Part shown: positions 1-10,900 of the stretch, one piece after another | Layout: the number at the start of each line of letters is the position of its first letter | Numbering within the stretch: position 1 is the first letter of the stretch | Translations under genes and position numbers: made by a program | The notes under the pieces: model-generated | Seen by the model: the letters and a program-made list of their open reading frames with translations, nothing else | Database searches by the model: none | What the model was told of the DNA's origin: nothing | NCBI RefSeq assembly: GCF_030014955.1 | Contig: NZ_JAGRPV010000001.1 | Span: 3,100,001 to 3,164,000, forward strand | Length of the DNA stretch: 64,000 nt | Direction of reading: 5' to 3' | Source of the DNA: Cohnella hashimotonis | GTDB lineage: Bacteria > Bacillota > Bacilli > Paenibacillales > Paenibacillaceae

Positions 1-716
1 AGCTTCGCGCTCTCGAACACCATCAGCTTGACCTGCTTGCGGTCGAAGCGTTCGCGAGTACGGGTCAGCATCGTGGCATTTAAATAGCCGTAATACACCC
101 ACAGGCACATGCCGAGCTGAACGACTTCCGCAAGCAGTATACTCCACGCGGCGCCTTGAAGCCCCATGTCCGGAAACCCGTATTTTCCGTAAGCCAGCAC
201 ATAGGTCAGCACGACCACCAGCCCGCTGTTGATGAGCGCGATCGTCATTGGCGTCTTCGTATCGCCGATGGCGCGCAGGTAGGCGAAGAAAGCACCGCTA
301 AAGATGCCGAGGACGAGCGCGATCATTCGGATCATCACATAATCGGCGCCAAGCGCGACGATCTCGTCGTTCAGACCCATCGCCCTTAGTATGAGCTCGG
401 GCGCGAGCAGACTGCCCGCCAGCAAAATGAACGCGAGAACGCCGGTCAACACTAACGCGATTTGCATCCGCTGGTTGGCGAGACGCATTTCGCCGGAGCC
501 ATAGTTTTGAGCCACCAGATAATTGATCGCATTTTGAATGCCGGCGCACAACGCCCACATATTGTATATCAAAATGTTCGTTACACCGACGACCGCGATT
601 GCGGCCGCGCCAAGCTTCCCTACAATCATCAAAACGAGCAAGCCCGTAAAAGTCATCGATGAGAACGTAGCGATGGATGGTAAAGCGAGTTGCAAGATTC
701 GTTTTGCCAGCTGCAC
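1..716 (-). CDS. MATE family efflux transporter (C-terminus outside window)
   Basis: A hydrophobic reading frame runs off the left edge. It codes for about 238 residues with alternating membrane segments and the MATE-like stretches LALPSIATFSSMTFTG near the N-terminus and AYLRAIGDTKTPM around residue 150. MATE proteins are 12-helix antiporters that export drugs or metabolites using Na+ or H+; only about half of one is present here. The start chosen is GTG at 716, about 10 bases after AGGAGG; there is no ATG in frame upstream. Substrate cannot be told from the sequence. The next gene upstream is on the same strand but separated by a hairpin and about 270 bases, so this gene probably has its own promoter. 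Confidence 0.85.
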   Translation of the reverse strand, partial: MQLAKRILQLALPSIATFSSMTFTGLLVLMIVGKLGAAAIAVVGVTNILIYNMWALCAGIQNAINYLVAQNYGSGEMRLANQRMQIALVLTGVLAFILLAGSLLAPELILRAMGLNDEIVALGADYVMIRMIALVLGIFSGAFFAYLRAIGDTKTPMTIALINSGLVVVLTYVLAYGKYGFPDMGLQGAAWSILLAEVVQLGMCLWVYYGYLNATMLTRTRERFDRKQVKLMVFESAK

Positions 717-948
717 TTCAATTATGCCTCCTGCCCATGGTGGGTTGCGTTAGACGCTTGTCGTGTCCACGCAACATAAGCCCTATTATAAACGGGTGTT
801 CACAGATATTCATAGCGGGAATTTTAAGTCGATTGTGAACGGTGGTGAATTCAGGGATACATAGAATACATTATGTAAACAGCTTGGAAGAGCGATCACA
901 GCAAGGCAGTTCATTCACGATCGCGCCGCCTCATTGCAAGCTAGAAGC

Positions 949-981
949 AAGGAGCAGGGAGCAGGGCTATACCTGCTCCTT
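949..981 (-). terminator. Hairpin after the histidine phosphatase gene
   Basis: AAGGAGCAGG (949-958) pairs with CCTGCTCCTT (972-981). It lies just beyond the stop of the minus-strand phosphatase gene, without a long T-run. The rest of 717-987 shows no gene. Confidence 0.5.
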
Positions 982-987
982 TACTGT

Positions 988-1575
988 TTATCCTTCGTTT
1001 CCGAGACGGTTTAATTCCTCCAGGGATAACCTTGCGACCACTTCAAATCCCTTTCCGCGCCCATGAGGCCGCACAACAACCGTTCCCATGTCAGAGATTG
1101 GACCGAGTCCCACTCCTGCAGGGAAGCTGTGGGAAATAATAACTTTGTTGCCCCCCTTAGGCGGCTGCTCTTCCAAGGCCTTGCTCAGGTTGTATAATAT
1201 GCTTGCTTGTTCCATCTGATTCAAATGGCCGCTCAGTCTATAGATGTCATAGCCTAACGGATCGACTTGAATATTTTCTGTTCTGAAAGCCAGCGCAGCG
1301 GTTTCGATGGCTCTGCAAAACGGGCTGGCCACAATCGGAAACGCAACCGGAATCCGTTGTCTTTTAAAGATATCTCCGTACCACATAGCCTGCATTCTTC
1401 CCAAGGCAGAGAGATTGCGCTGCGTCGTACAATCTTGAAAGCTTAAGTTTGCTTGGTCCGAGCCTTCGGTTGCTTCCCCATGTCTGGAATAGAAAATGAA
1501 GCCTCCTTCCCGAAGTGAATCCAACAATGCCCGTTGGAAGGATCTTGTGTACTGAACGCCATATCGTTCTGTCAA
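988..1575 (-). CDS. Histidine phosphatase superfamily protein
   Basis: 195 residues, TTG start with AAGGGGTG about ten bases upstream. The family signature is visible: YSRHGE near residue 30 (phospho-accepting His in RHG), ASPFCRAIETA near residue 105 (second Arg and context), and the distal catalytic His in VIISHSFP near residue 147. These are phosphoglycerate-mutase-like enzymes that remove phosphate from small molecules or proteins through a phosphohistidine intermediate. The substrate is unknown. It is a single gene, with unrelated neighbours on both sides. Confidence 0.8.
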   Translation of the reverse strand: MTERYGVQYTRSFQRALLDSLREGGFIFYSRHGEATEGSDQANLSFQDCTTQRNLSALGRMQAMWYGDIFKRQRIPVAFPIVASPFCRAIETAALAFRTENIQVDPLGYDIYRLSGHLNQMEQASILYNLSKALEEQPPKGGNKVIISHSFPAGVGLGPISDMGTVVVRPHGRGKGFEVVARLSLEELNRLGNEG

Positions 1576-1763
1576 AGTTTAGCACCCCTTAAAATTTACC
1601 GCCTAAGGTGTAGAGACATCTATACGGTATGCGACGTGACGCTGAAAGGTCATTTTTTAGCAATCTATCGCGACATCGAAGGCATGCTTTCGCCAACTTC
1701 CGTCCTGCGATCGAGATATGTTAAACTGACAGCAGATAAACGAGAATGCGTAGGAGGCTCGGC

Positions 1764-2531
1764 ATGCTGGCTCGCGAAAGGCATAATAAAATCATCCAAA
1801 TGCTGCATCGTCAGCAATTCGTCAAAGCGAACGATTTGATGAAGGCATTCGGCGTTTCCTTCGAGACGATAAGAAGAGATCTGGAGCGCTTGGAAAAAGA
1901 CAGCTATTTGATAAGAGTGCACGGCGGAGCCACGCTGCCGGACAACGAATATCGAAACGAGATGCCCTTCACGGTTCGGGAACAGGAGATGAAGCAGGAA
2001 AAGCGAGAATTGGCGACGACTGCTTCGCGCTTCGTTACGGAAGGCCAATCCCTCATTCTTGATGTCAGCACGACCAATTCGGAGTTTGCCAAGGTGTTGT
2101 GCGAGAGATTCGAACGGCTGACGATCATGACGAATTCATTTCCCATTGCCAATCTGTTGATGAATAAGCCGTCGTTCACCATCATTTTCGTAGGGGGGGT
2201 CGTGCGCAATTCGGAGCAGAGCGTCGTAGGGGATTTTGCGGAAGCGTTTGTCGGCCAGTTCCATGCGGATACGTTTTTTATGAGCACAAGCGGCATCTCT
2301 CTGTCGGAAGGCATGACGGACTACGGTATCGGGGAAATTCAGCTAAAGGCGAAGATGTTGCAACGCTCCAAAAAAGTCATCGCGCTTGCGGACAGCAGCA
2401 AATTCGAAGTCGTCTCTCTCTACCCGGTTTGCGCGCTTAGCGATATCGACAAAATCGTCACGGATTCCAAGGTATCACCGGAAATCGTTCGATTATATAA
2501 GGAAGAAGGAATCGAAATCGTCTATTCCTGA
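1764..2531 (+). CDS. DeoR family transcriptional regulator
   Basis: 255 residues. An N-terminal winged helix of DeoR type (residues about 1-55, with VSFETIRRDLERLEK as recognition helix and VHGGATL after the wing) is followed by a DeoRC sugar-phosphate sensor domain (GGVVRN, DTFFMSTSGIS, ALADSSKFEV). Family members repress carbohydrate genes and release DNA on binding a phosphorylated sugar. ATG 1764 is preferred to the in-frame ATG at 1746 because TAGGAGG (1751-1757) sits six bases before it. A terminator follows. The next gene has its own promoter and three direct repeats that are good candidate operators for this protein. Confidence 0.9.
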   Translation: MLARERHNKIIQMLHRQQFVKANDLMKAFGVSFETIRRDLERLEKDSYLIRVHGGATLPDNEYRNEMPFTVREQEMKQEKRELATTASRFVTEGQSLILDVSTTNSEFAKVLCERFERLTIMTNSFPIANLLMNKPSFTIIFVGGVVRNSEQSVVGDFAEAFVGQFHADTFFMSTSGISLSEGMTDYGIGEIQLKAKMLQRSKKVIALADSSKFEVVSLYPVCALSDIDKIVTDSKVSPEIVRLYKEEGIEIVYS

Positions 2532-2541
2532 ACTTAGTAGG

Positions 2542-2577
2542 AAAACCGCTGCTTTCAAATCGCAGCGGTTTTTTTTT
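2542..2577 (+). terminator. Rho-independent terminator of the DeoR gene
   Basis: AACCGCTGC (2544-2552) pairs with GCAGCGGTT (2562-2570), followed by a T-run to 2577. Confidence 0.92.
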
Positions 2578-2637
2578 ACGTCTCGGACGACCTTCCCGCT
2601 CCCTGGATAGCGAATAAATGGCGCGGGATGTATAAGA

Positions 2638-2666
2638 TTGACACTGGCAGCATCGGGTGATAGTAT
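2638..2666 (+). promoter_or_regulatory. Sigma-A type promoter of the DMT transporter gene
   Basis: TTGACA (2638-2643), a 17-base spacer, and TAGTAT (2661-2666). Transcription would start near 2673, immediately before the three direct repeats. Confidence 0.65.
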
Positions 2667-2674
2667 TCAATTTG

Positions 2675-2714
2675 ATGTGTGAAATATAGTGATTATGTGT
2701 GAAAATGTGTGAAA
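2675..2714 (+). promoter_or_regulatory. Three direct repeats ATGTGTGAAA, candidate DeoR operator
   Basis: Perfect 10-base copies begin at 2675, 2695 and 2705, i.e. 20 and 10 bases apart, so all three face the same side of the helix. They lie between the predicted transcription start and the ribosome binding site of the transporter gene, where a bound repressor would block transcription. The adjacent DeoR protein is the obvious candidate binder; that link is inferred. Confidence 0.6.
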
Positions 2715-2726
2715 AGGAGTGATGGA

Positions 2727-3575
2727 TTGTCGATATGGTTCGTATTGGCTTCGGGAGCGGCGCATGCGATGTGGAACTTGCTCGCCAAGCGCAGCGATCA
2801 TAAACAAGTGTTTCTGCTTCTGATTCTTTTTCCAAGTACGCTGCTCTTATTGCCTGTTCTGGCGGCCGAACTGGTCAGTAAAGGAATATCCGGCCAAAGC
2901 AGCTTATTGTTGACGCTTTCCGTGGCGGCGCAAGCCGGATACGGTTATTTCTTGTCCAAATCGCTGGAGCAAGGCGACCTGTCCCAGGTTTATCCGATGA
3001 TGCGGGGACTGAGCGCTTTTTTGCTTCCGTTCATCGGAACGCTCTTCTTGCACGAGACCCTGACGGCGTGGGGGTGGATCGGTCTGCTGTGCATTGCGTC
3101 CGGATTTTTCCTGTCCAGCGGCATCGCCGCCCGGCGGAATCGGCGAGCCGTTCCTTTGAGCGCCGTACTGTATATGGTAGCGGTGAGTCTGTGCACGATG
3201 TCATACATATTGATCGACAAGCTAAACCTGCAGCACTATACGCCGCTCAGTCTGCTGGAGGTATCCAATATCGGATTTTTGCTCGGTCTTATTCCGTTTG
3301 CCCGAACGAAGGAGATTCGACGGTGCTTCAAGGACAAGCATCGCCTGCGTGAGTTGGCGATCGGCTCGGTGCTGTCTCCGGGCTCTTACTTTTTGTTTTT
3401 GTTGGCCATGAATGCCTCGACGCTGGCTTATATCGCGCCTCTTCGAGAGATTGGAACGGTGTTCGGCGCGTTTGCGGGCATCTATTGGCTGAAGGAGCGC
3501 AAGGAAGCCGCGCGCATCGTATCCGCCTGCGTCATTTTTGCGGGCATTTTGCTGCTCGGAATAGGAGGTCGCTAG
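2727..3575 (+). CDS. EamA/DMT family transporter
   Basis: 282 residues with about ten hydrophobic segments arranged as two five-helix EamA repeats, the usual length for the drug/metabolite transporter superfamily. The TTG at 2727 is chosen because AAAAGGAG (2712-2719) lies seven bases upstream; the in-frame GTG at 2709 overlaps that site and the third direct repeat. Such proteins export or take up small metabolites (amino acids, sugars, nucleotide-sugars); the substrate is unknown. It is followed 37 bases later by a metallophosphoesterase gene, probably in one transcript. Confidence 0.85.
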   Translation: MSIWFVLASGAAHAMWNLLAKRSDHKQVFLLLILFPSTLLLLPVLAAELVSKGISGQSSLLLTLSVAAQAGYGYFLSKSLEQGDLSQVYPMMRGLSAFLLPFIGTLFLHETLTAWGWIGLLCIASGFFLSSGIAARRNRRAVPLSAVLYMVAVSLCTMSYILIDKLNLQHYTPLSLLEVSNIGFLLGLIPFARTKEIRRCFKDKHRLRELAIGSVLSPGSYFLFLLAMNASTLAYIAPLREIGTVFGAFAGIYWLKERKEAARIVSACVIFAGILLLGIGGR

Positions 3576-3612
3576 CTATTATGCATCGATTCGGTAACAA
3601 GGAGATGAGAGC

Positions 3613-4674
3613 GTGGTAGACATCGATGAACAATATGACCATGAGGTAGACCAGGCTGTTGAAGCTTTAACGGACAAGCAAACGAACGAGACGCTGAACT
3701 TGATTTTCGTCACGGACTTGCATCATTCCTGCGGCGGCAACCAGCTTAGAGCCGCTCGGGCCATACGCGAATTGACGTCGCGCCTCCCGTTGGATCTGGT
3801 CGTGAACGGAGGGGACAGCGCCGTGAATGAGACGAAGGATCAGACGTTGGCTTCGCAAACGGAGATTTGCCATGCGCTTCGAACGCCGGGCGTGCCGGTT
3901 CTGAGTGTCAAAGGCAACCATGACGACAATTCGATATATGGCCATGACCGGGAGGAAGTCCGCGGCCGGCATGTCATTTATCCTTCGGAGACGAAACGCT
4001 TGATTCAAGACGGCGTTCTCGATGCGGCGCGGTGGGATTCGACGCGGCCCGACGGTCTTTATTATTTCGTGGACGTCGAAGCTAAAAAAACAAGAGTGAT
4101 CGTACTCGATACGATCGATATTCCATACGCGGATCCGGATAGCGGCACAATCGAGCATTTCGGACAGTGGGAATATGTGTTCTCTCCGGAGCAGCTGAAC
4201 TGGCTTGCGAACGAAGCATTGCATTTGCGAGACAAGCCGGACTGGCGGGTGCTGATCGTTTCCCATGTGGCGATTTTTCAGGATGAGGTATTCGGGGCGG
4301 ATTTCCCGGTGAGAAACGGCGAAGCGCTATGGGGGATTGTGTGTGCATTCCGTGACGGAGGCTCGTATGACGCGGAAGTCGGGGAAGGGGAAAGCGTGCG
4401 ACGGGTGGCGGCCGACTTTGGGCAACAAGGAAAACGCATGGTTATCGGCTGCTTGTTCGGTCACGTTCACTTCGACCAAACCGTGTATCGGGATGGAATC
4501 CCGATGATCTCGACGCTGAACGCATGCACGAATCAGGATTTCCCGGAAGCGCCCGAACGGAAGGTCGGGACTTTAAGCGAATCGGCCTTTGATATCGTGA
4601 CGGTGAACTTCGGGCAATCCCGCGTCGATACCTACCGATTCGGCGCCGGCGAGCATCGTTCGATCTCATTCTGA
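3613..4674 (+). CDS. Calcineurin-like metallophosphoesterase
   Basis: 353 residues without a signal peptide. All five metal-site motifs of the superfamily are visible in order: VTDLHHS near residue 35, NGGDS near 68, GNHDD near 101, SHVAIFQ near 218 and FGHVHFD near 287. The enzyme would hydrolyse a phosphomono- or diester in the cytoplasm; the closest type is the class that acts on cyclic or sugar phosphates, but the substrate is not readable. GTG 3613 follows AAGGAGATGAGAGC. It is cotranscribed with the DMT transporter, so both should be under the DeoR-linked control upstream. Confidence 0.85.
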   Translation: MVDIDEQYDHEVDQAVEALTDKQTNETLNLIFVTDLHHSCGGNQLRAARAIRELTSRLPLDLVVNGGDSAVNETKDQTLASQTEICHALRTPGVPVLSVKGNHDDNSIYGHDREEVRGRHVIYPSETKRLIQDGVLDAARWDSTRPDGLYYFVDVEAKKTRVIVLDTIDIPYADPDSGTIEHFGQWEYVFSPEQLNWLANEALHLRDKPDWRVLIVSHVAIFQDEVFGADFPVRNGEALWGIVCAFRDGGSYDAEVGEGESVRRVAADFGQQGKRMVIGCLFGHVHFDQTVYRDGIPMISTLNACTNQDFPEAPERKVGTLSESAFDIVTVNFGQSRVDTYRFGAGEHRSISF

Positions 4675-4692
4675 TTCGGTTTGTATTTCATG

Positions 4693-4717
4693 AGCCTGCC
4701 GTCAAGGGCGGGCTTTT
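4693..4717 (+). terminator. Terminator after the metallophosphoesterase gene
   Basis: AGCCTGCC and GGGCGGGCT form a short stem with one G-T pair, followed by TTTTT. Confidence 0.75.
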
Positions 4718-4901
4718 TGCGCTACTCCGGTTTTTTCGGATTTGAAATAAACCTAAGCGAAACGAATTTTTGTGATCATCCTTGCGCCTATTCGGAGTCG
4801 GAGCCAGGGAAGCCCCGCAAAAGAAGTGACGGGCGGCTTGACATTGTAAAAACTCGCCAAATGCCGCTACCCATCCTCCATTTCAAGCTTCGCGAACCCG
4901 A

Positions 4902-4930
4902 TTGACAAGGTTGTTTTTCTGGATTAGATT
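4902..4930 (+). promoter_or_regulatory. Sigma-A type promoter of the giant beta-helix gene
   Basis: TTGACA (4902-4907), 17-base spacer, TAGATT (4925-4930). It lies about 52 bases before the start codon. Confidence 0.6.
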
Positions 4931-4936
4931 ACTAGA

Positions 4937-4953
4937 ATAGGTACCAAACCTAT
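4937..4953 (+). promoter_or_regulatory. Inverted repeat at the predicted transcription start
   Basis: ATAGGT (4937-4942), five-base loop, ACCTAT (4948-4953). It sits at about +1 of the promoter above, so it could be an operator or a 5' mRNA hairpin. Confidence 0.4.
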
Positions 4954-4981
4954 CCTACAAAATATGTTGGGAGGAACAAAG

Positions 4982-7900
4982 ATGAAGCCGAAGTTCAACA
5001 GAGCGATCGCGGCTCTGCTGGCCATCCTGCTTGTCTGTACGCTGCTGCCGCAGAAGCCGGCGCTCGCGGGCGGAACGGGCGAAGGAGCGACGTACTACGT
5101 CGCCAACGATGGGGACGATGCGAATGCGGGAAGCGCGGAGGCGCCGTTTCAATCGTTCGCCAAAGGCGTCGCGCAGCTGCAGCCCGGGGATACCCTGGTT
5201 ATCCGAGCCGGTTCCTATTCGGAGGCGCTCGTGCTGGACGGGTTGACGGGCACGGCGCAAGCTCCGATTACGATCCGCGGAGAGGAAGGCGCCAACATAA
5301 CGGCGAGCGCCTACGTGAACGCGCCATTTTGGAAAAACTTCGCGCTAAGCGTCACGAACAGCGAATATGTCCGGATCAGCAATCTGAACCTGACGTTCGG
5401 CGGTACGCCGTCGACCGGGGACAGCTACACGGCAGGCATCAGCAACGCGAAGCATGTGACGCTGCAGAACAACCGCCTGGTCGCCGACGGCCCGGCCTAC
5501 GCGGTGTTTTACCTGAATACGAACAACGAAGCGCTTGTGCTTGATTCCAATTACGTCGAAGGCTCGGATAATGCTTTCTACGGCTACGGACTCCATCATA
5601 CGACCGTCACGAACAACATTTTTACGCAGTGGTGGACCTTTCATTTCGAATCCGGCACGTCGGCGAACAATATCGTCAGCAACAATGTGTTCGCGGGTAC
5701 CGGAGAGCATTTTTACGGCGGAACCTACGAGAACAGCATAATCACGAACAACATTTTCTTAGGGAATCCATCCTTGTCGCAAGGCGACGGCAATACGGTC
5801 GGATGGAACAGCGTGACAGGCGAAAGCTATAAAACTTCCGATTCCGATGTCATGGCCACGGCTGAAGAGATGTTCGTATCGTCCTCCGATTATCATCTGA
5901 AGGACGGAAGTCCCGGCATCGACGCGGGAACCGGGACGGGCTTGCCGCCAAACGACCGCGACGGCAGCGTCCGTTACGGCACTCCGGACATAGGCGCTTA
6001 CACCTACGGACAAGTCTATTACTTGGACGGCAACGCCGCTTCGGGCGGAGACGGACGAAGCGAGGCCGCCGCCTTTAACCGGCTGGCGGATGCGAATGCG
6101 GCGATCGTACCGGGCGCGACGCTTCTCATCAAACCGGGAACGTATGCCGGCAATCTCACGATCGCGGGCACGGGCGCTTCGGATTCAAAGCCGATCGCGA
6201 TCCGCAAGCTGGGCGAAGGCACGGTCCAAATCAATGGCGGCTCCGGTCCGGCCGTCGCCCTGACCGATATCGCCAATGTCAGCATCGACGGCTTGTCGCT
6301 GGCGAGCTCCAGCAATTCCGCGCTGCTGGCGGACGGCCTCGTTAACGGCGATATTTCGAACTCGACGTTTACGACGGCGGTACACGGGATTGAAATAACG
6401 GGCCAAACCAGCGGCTCCCGTTTCCACGGCAACACCTTTAAGCAGATCGATCAGAAGGGCATCCTGCTCAAGGACTCCTCGAACAATCAAATCTACAATA
6501 ATGTCTTCGATAACTATAAAAATATTTTGAACGAAGGCGGCAGCTTCACGGATACCCGAATCATGAACAACGTCTTCATCTCTCATTACGGCGACGGCGC
6601 CAACGTCATTCTGAAGGGAACGAATACCGGCAGCACGATCGCGAACAATATTTTCAGGGCGGAAGGGCCCGTTGCCGTTCAGGCGCCCGCTTCCTTTTTC
6701 GAAGCGGAAACCGGCAATTCGGTCGACTACAATTTGTACGACAGCACCGGCGCCGGTTTGACGGGCGGCAAGCCCGCGAATGAAGCGAACAGCGTGTACG
6801 GCGATCCCTTGTTCGTCAGCGATACGGACTTCCATCTGCAAATGGGAAGCGCTGCCATCAACAGAGGGACGAGCGCGAATGCGCCGCCGCAGGACCGGGA
6901 CGGCAACGTTCGGTTCGGAGCGACAGATATCGGGGCCTATGAATACGCGGGCGATACCTCGGCTTTTTATGTGATCGCCCAAACACCTCAAGGAACCGGG
7001 AACAGCGTCCAATCCAAGATCGATATCGTGTTGTCCGAGAAGACGAATGACGACAACGGAAATATCGCGAGCAACATTGAAATATCGACGGTCGTAGACG
7101 GCATTGCGATGGCCGTGCCCGGCAGCTTCGGCGCGACGGACGAGGGTACCGGCACCAAGATCACGTTTACGCCTAGCGCCCCGCTGAATTACGATTCGAC
7201 GTATACCGTCAAGATTAAGAAGGATCTGATGAGCGCGAACGGCAATTATCTCCCGGCCGACGTGTCCTGGAATTTCGGCACCGAAGCTTTTATTATGAAC
7301 GAATATTTCATTTCCCCGAACGGCAGCGATGCCAATCTGGGGACGATCGACAGTCCGAAGAAAACCGTGTCGACAGGCTTGATCGCCAAATTGAAGGCAG
7401 GGGATACGGTCTATTTCCGGGAAGGCGCCTATAACGGCATCATCGTTCTGCAGTCGATATCCGGTACGGCGGACAAGCCGATCACCTTCAAAAGCTATCA
7501 AAACGAAAAAGCCGTGTTAACGTCCGATCATGCGGACTACATCATCTATCTCGGCCATAGCCAGCATATTCGCATCGAAGGCTTGACGTTCGCCCCGAAT
7601 GCCTCTCAGAACGGCTCGCGCGGTGCAGCGCTGCGTATCGACAACCATTCGGCGGGCGGCAAGCAGAGCTCCGGCATCGTCGTAAAAGGCAATCGCTTTG
7701 AAAATTGCGGAACGGCCATCGCGACGAGAGACCTGGCCAACGTCGGCTATGGCGATTTCGAATTTTCGAACAATACGGTTTATTCGAACGACAGCTGGGG
7801 CTTTTATTTTCAAGAGGTTAGAGTCAAGGCCGGCAGCTACGGAAAAATATTCAACAACGTCATTTACGGTGCATCCCGCAGCCTGAATTTATGGGGAAAA

Positions 7901-10900
7901 AGCGCCAACCTGCTCTTTTACAACAATACGTTCGCCGATACGTACGATTCCGTCGGCGGAAGCGGCCGGTTCGATATTTACCCGGTACAGGGTACGTACG
8001 ACGCGATCGCGAATCCCATCAACATCTCGAAGGATCTCGTATTCAAAAACAATATATTCACGAAGCCGATCCGCACGCAGCTGGAAGGCGGAAAAGCGAT
8101 CATCGACGCGTCGCAAAACGTCGCGTTCGACCATAACGTCTATTCAATTGCCGGCACTTCGCGCGTCACTTTCAATTATGGCGGCGAAGGTCCGAATCTG
8201 ACGCTGCCCGAATTGCAGAGCGGCACCGCATGGGCGAACCAGGGAAGGCCGCTTGAGACGGGGGGAAGGTCGGGCGAGGTCAAATTCGTCGATACGGCGA
8301 GCGATGCCCGGATCATCTTCGGCACGAACCCCGCGATCGGAGCGGCCGTCTCGACGATCGTTCCCGGCGTCGAGGCGCCGGCGACCGATATTAACGGCAA
8401 ACCGCGGACGCAAAATGAAGCGGGCGCCTTCGCTTTCGACCAAACCTTTGCTTTCGTAGGAAAAAATACGGGCGAAGCCGACGGCTCTCCGCTGCACCCT
8501 TATCCTTCGATCGAAGCCGCGCTGCGCGCGGGCGCCAAAAGCATTCAGGTGATGGCGGGAACGTATGAAGGCGTCGAGCAGCTCGATATGAGCGAATCGA
8601 CCGGAGAAGGAGACGTGACCGTCGAACCTTATAATGGCGATGTCATTCTGAACGGAGCGGTCGACATTGTCGGCTCGGCGGACAAGGCCATCACGCTGCG
8701 CGGACTTACGCTGGCCGGGGACGTCGCCGCGAGCGGTCAAAAGGTCGGTCTCGACGGCAACCAGATTAAGGGGACTGTGACCTTGAATCAGGCAGACGAG
8801 ACGGCGGTGACGAACAATGTCTTCGCTCCGGCAGCTTCGGCTGCGATAACGCTCGTCGGCACGGCCAACGGTGACGTGGCGAATAACGTTATTTCGAATA
8901 GACAGTCGGCCCTTCGGCTGACCTCCGGCTCGTTGCACAATCGAATTTACAACAATACCCTTTACGAAAACGACGATGATGTCGTCATCAGCCAAGACTC
9001 GACGGGGAACACGTTCAAGAACAACATTTTCTCGACGCTGCCGGACAGCTTCGCGAACAATGCGTTCGATTACAATCTGTACAATGCGGACACGATCGGG
9101 GAAGCCGATCTGAGCGCCATCTCGGAAGCGCATGCCGTCAAGGCTCCGGCCGAATTCATCAACGCCAAGGCAAAGGACTTTCGCATTTATAAGGGAAGTC
9201 CGGCCGTCGGCGCGGGCATCATGGATGCGAATACGCCTTCGAAGGACATCAACGGCATCGCGAGAAAATCGCCCGTGGACATCGGAGCCTATGCGGCGGC
9301 GGCGGTACAGGTGACGTATTACGTCGATCGTGTCGCGGGCAGCGATAATAATGCGGGCACGCAATCGGCGCCGTTCGCGACGATCGCCGCAGCGCTCAGC
9401 GTCCTCCGGAACGGCGAGAAGGTGCTCGTCAAAGCCGGCACCTATGACGAGAATATCGTCCTTGCCGACAGGACGGGGCAAAATGCCGGCGATTATGCGA
9501 TCCAAGCGGAAGGAAACGTCATGCTTAACGGCACAATCTCGCTAAACGGCGCAACCGGCGTGACGCTGGACGGCTTCACAGTGCATCCCGGCAGCGGCCT
9601 TGCCGCCGTCACTTTGATCGATTCTCCGAAAACGACGCTGAACCGACTTACGATCGCCGGCGCGAAGTACGCAATCGATGCGAAGGGAAGCCCTGAACTG
9701 AGCGTCGGCAGCGTACGCGTCCAGCAAGTCGAAAAAGGAATCGTACTCGAAGGCGGCGGCGCCGCAATGACAGCCTCGGTAACGCAATCGATCATCGACG
9801 GGGCGAGCGTGCGCGCGATCGATGCGAACGACGGTGTCTCGTTGACGGTAGATACGAGCGTAATCGCCAATTCGGGCGAAGGAGCGGTCGGCACAAACGC
9901 TGCCGAACTGTTCCTATACAACAATACCTTTTACAACAATAACGGTTACAGCCTTTCCGCTTCAGGCGCGAATCGGCTCCAGCTCGCCAACAACATTTTC
10001 GCCAGAAGCGAAAAAGGCCAAGGCGCATTGGTCTCCTTATCCAATACCGCGCAGCTCTTTTCAGATTACAACCTGTACGACGCAGCGGAGGACGAGAAGA
10101 TCGTCCGTATGGACGGCAACGAGCTCACGCTGGCGGCATTCGCGGGCAGCGGTGCGGAGCAGCATGGCAAAATCGGAAATCCGGCGTTCAAAGATGCGGC
10201 AAACGGCAATTACAAGCCGGGGAAGGGCAGCGTCGCGTCAAGAAACGGCGCGCGGTCGATCAACGGACAGACAGCTCCCGCCGCGGATCTGGAAGGGACG
10301 CCTTATAGCGCGCTCGGCCAGGACATCGGCGCCTACTACTCGCCTTACAGCATGAAGACAATCCACCTCGCCGGCGACAACGTCGGCTCGCTGACCGGAG
10401 ACGGCTCGGCCGAGCATCCGTTCCGTACGTTCGCCCAAGCGATCAACGCGGCGGATTCCGGAGACACGATCATCATCCATAAAGGCATCTACAATGGACG
10501 ATACGACATCGTAGACAAGCACGGGGTCGCCGATGCGCCGATCGTGATCAGGGCCAGCACGGATCCGAACGATCCGTTGGACCTGCCGAACGCTTCGCTG
10601 CCGGGACCGGTCTTCACCAGCAAGGCGAACTACCAGGATCGCGATGAAGAAGCCTCGGCCGAAACGATGACGCAGATCGCGGACAGTTCTTACTTGACGA
10701 TCGAAGGACTGTATGTGACCGGATACCGCGGCGCAGGCATCTGGACGATGAACAGCGACCACCTGACGCTTCGCAATCTGAACATTTGGGATATCGATAC
10801 GCCGCAGGATATTACGTCCGGGGTGCAGGGGCTGCTGGTCAACTATACGACGAATTCGTTGTTCCAAAATATCCGTATTTGGGATATCGGCCAGACCCGC

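Noticed and set aside
4964..4981. Upstream ATG for the giant beta-helix gene
   Set aside because: The ribosome binding site GGGAGG lies between this codon and ATG 4982, so it cannot serve the upstream one.
6185..9505. Long minus-strand open frames (over 430 codons) under the giant beta-helix gene
   Set aside because: They mirror a GC-rich repetitive gene, are rich in Arg, have no ribosome binding sites and show no family features.
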